The notes under the pieces: generated by a model
Told to the model about the DNA's origin: nothing
The model's input: the letters and a program-made list of their open reading frames with translations, nothing else
Databases searched by the model: none
Position numbers and translations under genes: made by a program
NCBI GenBank assembly: GCA_029258495.1
Contig: JARHYV010000094.1
Location: forward strand, 1 to 14,181
Source: Faecousia sp.
GTDB taxonomy: Bacteria; Bacillota; Clostridia; Oscillospirales; Oscillospiraceae
DNA: 14,181 nucleotides
Direction: 5' to 3'
Shown here: in pieces, positions 1 to 5,541 of the stretch
Layout: every line of letters starts with the position of its first letter
How positions within the stretch are numbered: the first letter of the stretch is position 1

Positions 1-1
1 C

Positions 2-133
2 AATGGCTATGGTCTGATGTGCGCAAAATATGGCGAAACATCCGAAGAGCAGGTTAAAGCATCTTTAGATGAGCTGAGAGAGAATTTGGAGCTTATCGAG
101 ATGGAATTGCAGGGTTCTACGGAAATACTTTAA
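2..133 (+). CDS. C-terminal end of an unrecognised protein (partial)
   Basis: An open frame enters from the left edge and ends at TAA 131-133, giving 43 residues from NGYGLMCAKYG to QGSTEIL. The middle is rich in Glu, Leu and Lys and looks like a charged C-terminal helix. I do not recognise the family from this fragment. The frame is the only one of the three forward frames that stays open from the edge to about base 130, and it stops just before an AT-rich gap and a terminator, which fits the true end of a gene. The product and the start lie outside the window. Confidence 0.5.
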   Translation, partial: NGYGLMCAKYGETSEEQVKASLDELRENLELIEMELQGSTEIL

Positions 134-208
134 TTTAATATATGGTGAGTGTATTTACTGCCCTGATAGCAGGAAAATGCACGCAAAATATACTCACGGA
201 GAAAAAAG

Positions 209-249
209 AAAACCCGAAAACTGTTGCACTGCAACGGTTTTCGGGTTTT
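209..249. terminator. Bidirectional intrinsic terminator between the partial gene and guaA
   Basis: A near-perfect inverted repeat of 20 bases per arm (209-228 and 230-249), with one G.U position and a tiny centre, so the real loop is formed by opening the top pairs. The arms start and end in A and T runs (AAAACCCG / CGGGTTTT). The minus-strand transcript runs into a U-rich stretch and the plus strand gets TTTTG. It sits between the convergent partial gene (ends at 133) and guaA (ends at 266), so it can serve both. Confidence 0.85.
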
Positions 250-265
250 GTATTAGGTCAAATCT

Positions 266-1243
266 TTATTCCCACTCGATGGTGCCGATGGGCTTGGGGG
301 TCAGATCCAGGCAGACGCGGTTGATGCCGGGAACTTCGTGGGTGATGCGGTCGGTGATGTGATGCAGTACGGGGTAGGGGATCTCCTCGATGGTTGCAGT
401 CATGGCATCAACAGTGTTGACGGCACGGATGATTGCAGGCCAGCCCTCGTAACGCTTGCCGTCCTTGACACCGACGCTCTTGAAGTCGGGCACGGAGATG
501 AAGTACTGCCAAACATGGTTCAGACCGTTCTTGTCGAACTCCTCACGGAGGATCGCATCGGCCTCACGCAGTGCATTCAGGCGATCGCGGGTAATGGCAC
601 CCAGGCAGCGAACACCCAGACCGGGGCCGGGGAAGGGCTGACGGTAGACCATATGGTGGGGCAGGCCCAGAGCCTCGCCGACAACACGGACTTCGTCCTT
701 GAACAGCAGCTTGACCGGCTCGACCAGTTCCATATCCATCTCTTCAGGCAGACCGCCCACATTATGGTGAGCCTTAACACCCTTGGATTCCAGAATATCG
801 GGGTAGATGGTACCCTGAGCCAGGAAGGAAATGCCTTCCAGCTTTGCAGCCTCTTCGTCAAAGATCTTGATGAATTCTTCGCCGATGATCTTGCGCTTTC
901 TTTCGGGCTCGGAAACACCGGCCAGCAGATCGAGGTAGCGGTCGGTTGCATCGATGTAGATCAGATTGGCATCCATCTGTTCGCCGAAAACTCTGATAAC
1001 ATCTTCGCTCTCGCCCTTGCGCATCAGACCGTGGTTTACATGGACGCACACCAGCTGCTTGCCGATCGCCTTGATCAGCAGGGCTGCGACAACAGAAGAG
1101 TCAACACCGCCGGACAGAGCCAAAAGAACTTTTTTATCACCTACCTGAGCGCGGATCGCGGCGATCTGCTCGTCAATAAAAGCGTTGGCAAGCTCGGGGG
1201 TTGTAATACGCTCCATGGTATCGGGTCTAACATTGGGATTCAT
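266..1243 (-). CDS. guaA: GMP synthase, ATP-pyrophosphatase subunit only (no glutaminase domain)
   Basis: This protein aminates XMP to GMP using ATP, the last step of de novo GMP synthesis. Its 325 residues carry the PP-loop motif SGGVDSS at 44-50, the KAHHNVGGLPE segment, the PFPGPGLGVR segment of the C-terminal dimerisation domain, and the usual family ending TIEWE. Family GuaA proteins are usually about 510-525 residues, with an N-terminal class I glutamine amidotransferase domain; that domain is absent here. The start is secure: AGGAGG at 1251-1256 lies 7 bases before the ATG, and upstream is AT-rich intergenic DNA with a promoter. It therefore resembles the split GuaAb subunit known from archaea. 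It would need ammonia or a separate amidotransferase subunit encoded elsewhere. The product call is very safe; the nitrogen source is inference. Confidence 0.95.
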   Translation of the reverse strand: MNPNVRPDTMERITTPELANAFIDEQIAAIRAQVGDKKVLLALSGGVDSSVVAALLIKAIGKQLVCVHVNHGLMRKGESEDVIRVFGEQMDANLIYIDATDRYLDLLAGVSEPERKRKIIGEEFIKIFDEEAAKLEGISFLAQGTIYPDILESKGVKAHHNVGGLPEEMDMELVEPVKLLFKDEVRVVGEALGLPHHMVYRQPFPGPGLGVRCLGAITRDRLNALREADAILREEFDKNGLNHVWQYFISVPDFKSVGVKDGKRYEGWPAIIRAVNTVDAMTATIEEIPYPVLHHITDRITHEVPGINRVCLDLTPKPIGTIEWE

Positions 1244-1319
1244 AGCAATTCCTCCTGTGATTGGTATGGGTGAAAAACAGTGTAATATCTATCAATAATA
1301 TCTGATTTTCGATACAGAC

Positions 1320-1348
1320 ATTGTACTGCAATTTTTTCCGCAAATCAA
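1320..1348 (-). promoter_or_regulatory. Probable sigma-A promoter of guaA
   Basis: On the minus strand, TTGATT (1343-1348) and TACAAT (1320-1325) are separated by 17 bases. Transcription would begin near 1313, giving a leader of about 70 bases before guaA. I looked for a purine riboswitch in this leader and saw none. Confidence 0.55.
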
Positions 1349-1416
1349 TAAAAAAATTCAGCCTTTTTGGAAGATAAATTTCGTGCGTTTCGACTAAAAA
1401 TCATTCTCAAATTTTA

Positions 1417-1445
1417 TTGAGCCATCTGGGATATTGTGATATAAT
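1417..1445 (+). promoter_or_regulatory. Probable sigma-A promoter of the DUF2156-GNAT pair
   Basis: TTGAGC (1417-1422) and a perfect TATAAT (1440-1445) are separated by 17 bases. Transcription would start near 1452, only about 15 bases before the ATG, so the ribosome site AAGGAG (1453-1458) lies at the very 5' end of the message. Confidence 0.65.
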
Positions 1446-1466
1446 ACCAGAAAAGGAGTGAAATTT

Positions 1467-2378
1467 ATGATTGACTTTCAAAAACTGGAATTGAGCAAAA
1501 GAGAAACATATTTACCCTATTTGAAGACATCCGCCCACCGGGGATGCGGATATTCTTTTGCCAATCTATATATGTGGGGCCGTCAGAAGGTCGCTCAGGT
1601 GCACGGTCGTCTGGCGATATTTTCCCATTATGCCGGCAACACGGTTTATCCCTTCCCGGTAGGCGATGCTGATCCTAAGCCTGTGCTGGATGCGATCATT
1701 CAGGATGCTCAAGAGCGAGGCATCCCTTGCAGATTTACCGGACTCAGCTGCGAGGACAAGCAGCTGCTGGAGCAGCTTTATCCCGGCAGATTCCGCTATC
1801 ACTGTGGTCGTGACAATTTCGACTATGTCTATGACATCAATGATCTGGCGGATCTGAAGGGCAGAAAATTCCAGCAGAAACGCAACCATGTGAACAAGTT
1901 CATCCAGACATACCCCGATTATTATGTTAAGCCGCTGGATGTGACCACACTGCCTGCCTGCAAGAATATGATCGATAACTGGTACTACCGGAGAAATCTG
2001 GAAAATCCCAATGATGACATCCAGATGGAGCAGGTGGCGATCAGCAGGGCAATGCGCAACTATGAGGAACTGGGGCTCGACGGCTTGGTGCTGTATGCAG
2101 GCGGCAGACTTGCGGCGGTGACCATGGGTTCGTTTATGGACGACGAAACGGTGGATGTCCACTTTGAAAAGGCAGATGGGGACATTCCCGGTGCTTATGC
2201 CATGATCAATCGGGAGTTTGCCAGATATATGCGGGAGAAATACCCGGATCTGCGCTACCTGAACCGGGAAGATGATCTGGGCAGTGCAGGGCTGCGCAAG
2301 GCAAAGCTTTCGTACAATCCCCACCACATGGTGGAAAAGTGTTGGGCACACCTGATCGTGGAGGAATACGATGATTGA
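1467..2378 (+). CDS. DUF2156 family protein (GNAT-like fold, lysyltransferase C-terminal type)
   Basis: This 303-residue protein resembles the DUF2156 family, related to the aminoacyl-transfer domain of phosphatidylglycerol lysyltransferases; members have a doubled GNAT-like fold. Seen here are the family-type segments KGRKFQQKRNHVNKF (131-145) and, near the C-terminus, RYLNREDDLG followed by GLRKAKLSYNP. There is no signal peptide or membrane segment, so it should be cytosolic; the substrate is not known. I chose ATG 1467 because AAGGAG at 1453-1458 is 8 bases upstream; an in-frame GTG at 1458 lies within that ribosome site and is unlikely. Its stop overlaps the start of the downstream acetyltransferase by 8 bases, so the two are probably co-translated and may act together. 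Confidence 0.85.
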   Translation: MIDFQKLELSKRETYLPYLKTSAHRGCGYSFANLYMWGRQKVAQVHGRLAIFSHYAGNTVYPFPVGDADPKPVLDAIIQDAQERGIPCRFTGLSCEDKQLLEQLYPGRFRYHCGRDNFDYVYDINDLADLKGRKFQQKRNHVNKFIQTYPDYYVKPLDVTTLPACKNMIDNWYYRRNLENPNDDIQMEQVAISRAMRNYEELGLDGLVLYAGGRLAAVTMGSFMDDETVDVHFEKADGDIPGAYAMINREFARYMREKYPDLRYLNREDDLGSAGLRKAKLSYNPHHMVEKCWAHLIVEEYDD

Positions 2379-3129
2379 GTATTCAGACGGAACCGGCGCA
2401 TCCCGGGAAAGCCTGAAGAAACTGTGGAAGAAAGCCTTTGCAGATGAGGATGGCTTTATTGATACCTTCTTCTCTGCGGGCTTTTCACCGGAGCGATGCC
2501 GCACAGCCATTGCTGACGGAACACTGGCAGGAATGCTGTTTTGGTTTGACTGCTCCGTTGGCGGACAGAAGACGGCATATATCTACGGTGTTGCCACGGA
2601 TCCGCGTGCTCAGGGGCAGGGGATCGCAACGGGGCTGATGGAAAATGTCCACAGCCTGCTCAGCAGCTGTGGATATTCTTCGGCAATTCTCGTGCCCGGG
2701 TCACAGATGCTGTTCCGTTTCTATGAGAAACGGGGGTATCGTGTGGTGAGCACAGTGACGGAATGCCGTGTGCCGGCAGCCCAAGCCTGCCGGATCGATC
2801 CGATTGATGTGCAGACATTTGCCCGGCTCCGCCATGAAATGCTGCCGCCCAATGGGGTGGAGCAGCTGGGCGGAAATCTCCGATTTCTGGAGCAGATTGC
2901 AGATTGCTATCAGGGAGAAGGGTTCATTGCTGCGGTCAGCAGGGATGACCCGTCCCACTGTATGGAAATTTTAGGGGACGAAGGGCAGATCGCTCATTTT
3001 GCCGGAGCATTGGGCTGCGAGCAGATGTTCTGCCGGATGCCCGGTACAGGCAGGCAGTTTGCTATGGGGATCCGTCTGGACGGTGCAGACTGGGTGGAGC
3101 CGATTTATTTCGGTCTGGCTTTTGACTGA
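2371..3129 (+). CDS. GNAT family N-acetyltransferase
   Basis: A 252-residue GNAT protein. The acetyl-CoA binding motif A is clear: VATDPRAQGQGIATGLM at about 74-90, with the Q/R-x-x-G-x-G/A pattern, followed by the FYEKRGY segment (117-123) typical of motif B. The C-terminal 120 residues are less conserved and may be a second, degenerate GNAT-like half, as in other double-domain members. It starts inside the last codons of the DUF2156 gene, which implies translational coupling. The substrate cannot be read from sequence. The ATG at 2371 is preceded by GGAGG-like bases (GTGGAGGAATACG) at a good distance. Confidence 0.85.
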   Translation: MIEYSDGTGASRESLKKLWKKAFADEDGFIDTFFSAGFSPERCRTAIADGTLAGMLFWFDCSVGGQKTAYIYGVATDPRAQGQGIATGLMENVHSLLSSCGYSSAILVPGSQMLFRFYEKRGYRVVSTVTECRVPAAQACRIDPIDVQTFARLRHEMLPPNGVEQLGGNLRFLEQIADCYQGEGFIAAVSRDDPSHCMEILGDEGQIAHFAGALGCEQMFCRMPGTGRQFAMGIRLDGADWVEPIYFGLAFD

Positions 3130-3133
3130 AAAT

Positions 3134-3169
3134 GCCCCTGCCGATGGGCAGGGGCGGATTGAAAAATCC
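3134..3169 (+). other. Two tandem hairpins after the GNAT gene (weak terminator or mRNA end)
   Basis: The first hairpin is a perfect 9 bp GC-rich stem (3134-3142 with 3147-3155, loop GATG). The second follows directly: GGATT / AATCC closed by a GAAA tetraloop (3156-3169). No U-run follows either stem; the nearest T-run is 3186-3191. It may be a leaky or processing-type end of the DUF2156-GNAT message. Confidence 0.5.
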
Positions 3170-3181
3170 TTGACAGGCATC

Positions 3182-3210
3182 TTGCTTTTTTCTGCGAAAT
3201 CCGCAATAAT
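3182..3210 (+). promoter_or_regulatory. Possible promoter of xpt
   Basis: TTGCTT (3182-3187) and AATAAT (3205-3210) with 17 bases between. A consensus TTGACA lies nearby at 3170-3175 but has no good -10 at the right distance. The call is tentative; xpt could also be read through from the genes upstream. Confidence 0.35.
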
Positions 3211-3244
3211 AGAGATAACCTTTTTGAAAACAATGGAGGAAGTT

Positions 3245-3820
3245 ATGGAAGCACTGAAACAGCGTATTATTCAGGATGGACGCATCCTGCCCGGCAATAT
3301 CGTGAAGGTGGACGGGTTCCTGAACCATCAGGTGGATACCAAATTTGTCGGAGAGATGGCAGATGAATTTGCCAAGCTATTTGACATCAGCAAAGTTACA
3401 AAGATCTTGACAGCAGAGGCAAGCGGTATTGCTCTGGCGGCGGTATGTTCGTACAAATACGGCATCCCGATGGTCTTTGCAAAGAAGGCTAAGAGCGACA
3501 ATATCGAGGGCGGTCTGTACCAGAGTGCGATTTTCTCTTATACTTACAAAAAGAAGGTTACACTGATCTGCGCCAAAGAGTGGATCAACTCCAACGATAA
3601 AGTCCTGATCATCGATGACTTTATGGCAAACGGCGAGGCAATGCGCGGTCTGCTGGGCATTGTGGAGCAGGCAGGTGCAGAGCTTGTGGGCATTGGCGTT
3701 GCGGTGGAGAAGGGGTTCCAGCACGGCGGCGACAAGCTGCGTGAAGACGGATACCCGGTAAAATCTCTGGCAATCATTGACTCCGCCGATGAAAACGGAT
3801 TTGTGTTCCGTGAGGACTAA
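3245..3820 (+). CDS. xpt: Xanthine phosphoribosyltransferase
   Basis: Salvages xanthine to XMP using PRPP in the cytosol, feeding GMP synthase, which is also encoded in this window. The 191-residue length matches the Bacillus Xpt (about 194). The PRPP-binding motif VLIIDDFMANGEA is at 120-132 with both acidic residues present, and the N-terminus (ALKQRIIQDGRILPGNIVKVDGFLNHQVD) is typical of the family. The frame is open far upstream, but the start is ATG 3245: GGAGGA at 3235-3240 sits just before it, and the family N-terminus begins here. An alternative ATG at 3233 would include its own ribosome site. In many Firmicutes xpt follows a guanine riboswitch; none is visible in the 115-base gap. 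Confidence 0.95.
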   Translation: MEALKQRIIQDGRILPGNIVKVDGFLNHQVDTKFVGEMADEFAKLFDISKVTKILTAEASGIALAAVCSYKYGIPMVFAKKAKSDNIEGGLYQSAIFSYTYKKKVTLICAKEWINSNDKVLIIDDFMANGEAMRGLLGIVEQAGAELVGIGVAVEKGFQHGGDKLREDGYPVKSLAIIDSADENGFVFRED

Positions 3821-3834
3821 ACGGATATAAAAAG

Positions 3835-3870
3835 ACCCTCTGGCTGATTTTGCTCAGCCAGAGGGTTTTT
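3835..3870. terminator. Bidirectional terminator between convergent xpt and queT
   Basis: A perfect 13 bp stem (3835-3847 with 3854-3866) with a 6-base loop, followed on the plus strand by TTTTT and on the minus strand by a run of T. It sits 14 bases after the xpt stop and directly beside the queT stop, so it probably ends both messages. Confidence 0.92.
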
Positions 3871-3872
3871 CG

Positions 3873-4394
3873 TTACAGAAGACGCTTGTACAGATCCTTG
3901 CGAACCAGAGCGAAATAGAGCAGGCTGCCGAAGATCAGCAGGACGATCAGTTCGCCCAGAGCCACATACAGCGCATTGATCCAGAAGGCTGCCATGGTAA
4001 ACCCGGTGTCGCCCAGATAGACGGTCAACTCCCAACCGACCAGAAATGCGTTAAACAGGGCGGGCATCAAAAGACCCAGAACAGGCAGACCGAAGGTCTT
4101 GACATTGCGCAGTTTCCACATGGCCCAGGTAGCAAGCAAGGTGGCAAGGCTGCCGACGATGGGATCCAGAGGCAGGGCACCTGCATAGCTCAGGTTAAAG
4201 AGCAGGCAGCCCACGGTCAGACCGGCGATGGCAGACGGGGAAAAGAATGCCAGAACGCACAGGGCTTCGGAAACCCGGCACTGGATCGCCCAAGTGGTGG
4301 AACCCGGCAGCAGCAGGTTCTGCAGGTGCGTGAGGGTAAAGTACATGGCCGCAATGATCGCCCCACGGGTGATGGATTTTGTGTTTTTTGTCAT
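3873..4394 (-). CDS. queT: QueT-type queuosine precursor transporter (ECF S component)
   Basis: A small, very hydrophobic 173-residue membrane protein with five or six probable transmembrane segments. It resembles the QueT family, substrate-binding (S) subunits of ECF transporters that take up a queuosine precursor such as preQ1. Family-type segments are QCRVSEALCVLAFFSP and the later GSLATLLATWAMWKLRN. It would need the shared ECF energising module, which is not in this window. The start is the ATG at 4392-4394, preceded by GGAG at about 8 bases; an upstream in-frame ATG at 4466 would fall within the leader hairpins and is rejected. The candidate preQ1 riboswitch upstream independently supports the substrate. 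The family call is good; the exact ligand is inferred from family and leader. Confidence 0.88.
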   Translation of the reverse strand: MTKNTKSITRGAIIAAMYFTLTHLQNLLLPGSTTWAIQCRVSEALCVLAFFSPSAIAGLTVGCLLFNLSYAGALPLDPIVGSLATLLATWAMWKLRNVKTFGLPVLGLLMPALFNAFLVGWELTVYLGDTGFTMAAFWINALYVALGELIVLLIFGSLLYFALVRKDLYKRLL

Positions 4395-4411
4395 CAAATT
4401 CACTCCTAAAT

Positions 4412-4436
4412 AAAAAAGGGCAGTATGACACCACCC
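4412..4436 (-). terminator. Second terminator-like hairpin in the queT leader
   Basis: On the minus strand a 7-pair stem with two wobbles (GGGTGGT / ACTGCCC, loop GTCAT) is followed by TTTTTTATTT. It lies between the first leader terminator and the queT ribosome site. It is weaker than the first hairpin; it may be a back-up terminator or an alternative pairing partner. Confidence 0.5.
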
Positions 4437-4442
4437 CTGAAA

Positions 4443-4470
4443 ACAAAAAACGGGCGCAAAATGCACCCAT
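4443..4470 (-). terminator. Attenuator terminator in the queT leader
   Basis: On the minus strand GGGTGC (4463-4468) pairs with GCGCCC (4452-4457) around an ATTTT loop, extended by two more pairs, and is followed by TTTTTTG and more T. It begins about 24 bases after the candidate preQ1 aptamer, the usual position for an expression platform. A small CCCG/CGGG hairpin (4476-4489) lies between them and could take part in an alternative fold. Confidence 0.7.
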
Positions 4471-4493
4471 CAAGCCCCGCAGAAACGGGAAAT

Positions 4494-4532
4494 CCTAGTT
4501 TTATTTACCGACAGGATGGTTACGAACTGTCC
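4494..4532 (-). promoter_or_regulatory. Candidate preQ1-I riboswitch aptamer
   Basis: On the minus strand a 5 bp stem GACAG / CTGTC (4527-4531 with 4510-4514) closes a 12-base loop TTCGTAACCATC ending in C, the position that recognises preQ1 in class I aptamers. An A-rich tail GGTAAATAAAACTAGG follows. Loop C4524-G4523 can pair with tail C4498 and G4495 to form the pseudoknot, like the two key pairs described for the Thermoanaerobacter tengcongensis aptamer. The tail is about two bases longer than in the B. subtilis and T. tengcongensis examples I recall. It lies about 10 bases after the predicted transcription start and upstream of queT, a queuosine-precursor transporter, which fits ligand feedback. 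Confidence 0.68.
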
Positions 4533-4548
4533 TATGAAATTCTTTGAT

Positions 4549-4578
4549 ATTATAGCCTGAAAACGAGGACTTTGTCAA
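4549..4578 (-). promoter_or_regulatory. Strong sigma-A promoter of queT
   Basis: Perfect TTGACA (4573-4578) and perfect TATAAT (4549-4554) on the minus strand, 18 bases apart. Transcription would begin near 4542, just before the candidate aptamer. The -35 box lies inside the distal arm of the upstream gene's terminator. Confidence 0.85.
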
Positions 4579-4606
4579 GTGCAGAATGACAAAAGTCCTC
4601 GTTTTT
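4560..4606. terminator. Terminator of the phosphoribosyltransferase-fold gene, overlapping the queT promoter
   Basis: A long inverted repeat (4560-4577 with 4587-4605): GACTTTGTCA pairs with TGACAAAAGTC, one base bulged, extended by CGAGGAC-type arms ending in A/T runs. On the minus strand it lies about 40 bases after the stop of the gene at 4646 and ends in GTTTTC. Confidence 0.82.
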
Positions 4607-4645
4607 CTATCTTCGGTAAAGCGATTGGGGAGAAAATGGCTCGCC

Positions 4646-5281
4646 TTACAGTTTTGTATAGCCGTAGCTGTTGACTAGGGCATCCAATTTGCGTCCTTGC
4701 TTGCAGAAGGGGCAGTCTTTGTAATCGTAGCTTTCATAATCAGGCAGATCTGCCAGTGAATAGATAGAGGAAACCTTATACTGGGCATCTTCCAGTTCGT
4801 CCACGGCGCGATACAGACCGGCAACACCGATCACATTTCCGCCATAGTATTTGATGCCGTGGATACCGCGCTTTGCGGTGTAGCCGGTGGTCACGCTGGC
4901 CATAAGGATCAGCACATTCTTCTGGCGGATGTGGGGCTGAATATTGTCACGGAAGACCATCTGGTTATAGGAGTTGTATTCCGGCTCGATGATACAGATC
5001 TTGTCCGCCTCGGACAGTGCTCCGAGATTGGCAGACAGCTCCTCGGCAAGACAGGCACCGATCAGTGTCATGCCGTCCATACACAAAATGGTATCCACCT
5101 TGTAGTGGGTGTAATTTCCGGCCAGAGCCTTGGCGACTGCCTTAGCCTCGGCCAAACGGATCTTTTGGGTGGTGATATCAACATAGTAGTTGATATGGCT
5201 GTGGTTTGTAGCAAAGTGGCCTCTTGCGACACGGAGCGGTACATTTCCTCTGCGCACGGGCAGTTCCATGGTTTCAAACAT
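4646..5281 (-). CDS. Phosphoribosyltransferase-fold protein, orotate PRTase-like, degenerate PRPP loop
   Basis: A 211-residue protein with the layout of a type I phosphoribosyltransferase: an N-terminal hood region (NYYVDITTQKIRLAEAKAVAKAL), a core strand TILCMDGMTLIG, and a candidate PRPP loop VLILMASVTTGYT. In active enzymes this 13-residue motif carries two acidic residues (for example VDDVITAG in PyrE); here those positions are Met and Ala. The C-terminus has a CPFC pair and the ending KLDALVNSYGYTKL. It may be an inactive or regulatory PRTase fold, as B. subtilis PurR is, or an enzyme with altered chemistry; real orotate PRTase activity is doubtful. The start is ATG 5279-5281 with GGAGG 7 bases before it. 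It has its own promoter, structured leader and terminator, so it is probably a single-gene unit. Confidence 0.75.
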   Translation of the reverse strand: MFETMELPVRRGNVPLRVARGHFATNHSHINYYVDITTQKIRLAEAKAVAKALAGNYTHYKVDTILCMDGMTLIGACLAEELSANLGALSEADKICIIEPEYNSYNQMVFRDNIQPHIRQKNVLILMASVTTGYTAKRGIHGIKYYGGNVIGVAGLYRAVDELEDAQYKVSSIYSLADLPDYESYDYKDCPFCKQGRKLDALVNSYGYTKL

Positions 5282-5303
5282 AGCGTTACCTCCAAAATAA
5301 AAT

Positions 5304-5362
5304 AAAAAAAGCACCTTCGACCCACCCGAAACCAAGCGTTGTCCGGGTGGTGTGGAAAACGC
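5304..5362 (-). promoter_or_regulatory. Structured, pseudoknot-capable leader of the PRTase-fold gene
   Basis: On the minus strand, GCGTTTTCC (5354-5362) pairs with GGACAACGC (5336-5344) with one mismatch, enclosing the loop ACACCACCC. The loop's CCACCC can pair with a downstream GGGTGG (5322-5327), which would make an H-type pseudoknot. Alternatively the CCACCCG / CGGGTGG stem, plus CACC / GGTG (5312-5315), forms a hairpin ending right at TTTTTTT (5304-5310). Mutually exclusive stems before a U-run suggest an attenuator or riboswitch. I do not recognise a named class. Confidence 0.5.
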
Positions 5363-5370
5363 TTTTTTTC

Positions 5371-5399
5371 ATTGTATAATTGAATGCGCATGAAAGCAA
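5371..5399 (-). promoter_or_regulatory. Probable sigma-A promoter of the PRTase-fold gene
   Basis: TTGCTT (5394-5399) and TACAAT (5371-5376) on the minus strand, 17 bases apart. Transcription would start near 5364, so the structured leader begins almost at the 5' end of the message. Confidence 0.6.
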
Positions 5400-5493
5400 G
5401 CCGTAAAGACAAATTTGAAAGCCAAAGAATTCATGGTCATTTTGTTTAATTTATACAATGAAAATTGTGCGATACACCAAAGGTCTGTAAAGG

Positions 5494-5524
5494 TCGCATT
5501 CTGTTCTTCCATTTTGAAATGCGA
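5494..5524. promoter_or_regulatory. Inverted repeat overlapping the galK -35 box (possible operator)
   Basis: TCGCATT (5494-5500) and AATGCGA (5518-5524) form 7-base perfect arms separated by 17 bases. The right arm covers the galK -35 box. It could bind a dimeric regulator of the galactose genes; there is no regulator gene beside it. Confidence 0.35.
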
Positions 5525-5541
5525 AGTTGTATAATTATAAT
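5514..5541 (+). promoter_or_regulatory. Probable sigma-A promoter of galK-galT
   Basis: TTGAAA (5514-5519) and TATAAT (5536-5541) with 16 bases between. A second TATAAT overlaps at 5530-5535 but lacks a well-placed -35. The leader to the galK start is about 46 bases. Confidence 0.6.

Noticed and set aside
338..1273. Long open frame of 311 codons on the plus strand opposite guaA
   Set aside because: It is the antisense shadow of a clear guaA gene with PP-loop motifs; no ribosome site and no recognisable protein.
1244..1466. Remnant of the missing amidotransferase domain of guaA, or a purine riboswitch
   Set aside because: The 223-base gap is AT-rich, with two divergent promoters and no coding trace or purine aptamer core.
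1566..2510. Open frame of 314 codons on the minus strand under the DUF2156/GNAT pair
   Set aside because: Shadow frame crossing two real overlapping genes; the translation has no family features.
2999..3244. N-terminal extension of xpt by 82 codons
   Set aside because: It runs through the end of the GNAT gene and hairpins; the Xpt family starts at 3245, where a ribosome site is found.
3130..3244. Guanine riboswitch upstream of xpt
   Set aside because: The three-way junction and conserved loop sequences of purine riboswitches are not visible; the gap only has two short hairpins.
4395..4466. Upstream start for queT at 4466
   Set aside because: The extra 24 residues come from the terminator hairpins of the leader; GGAG before the ATG at 4394 is the real ribosome site.
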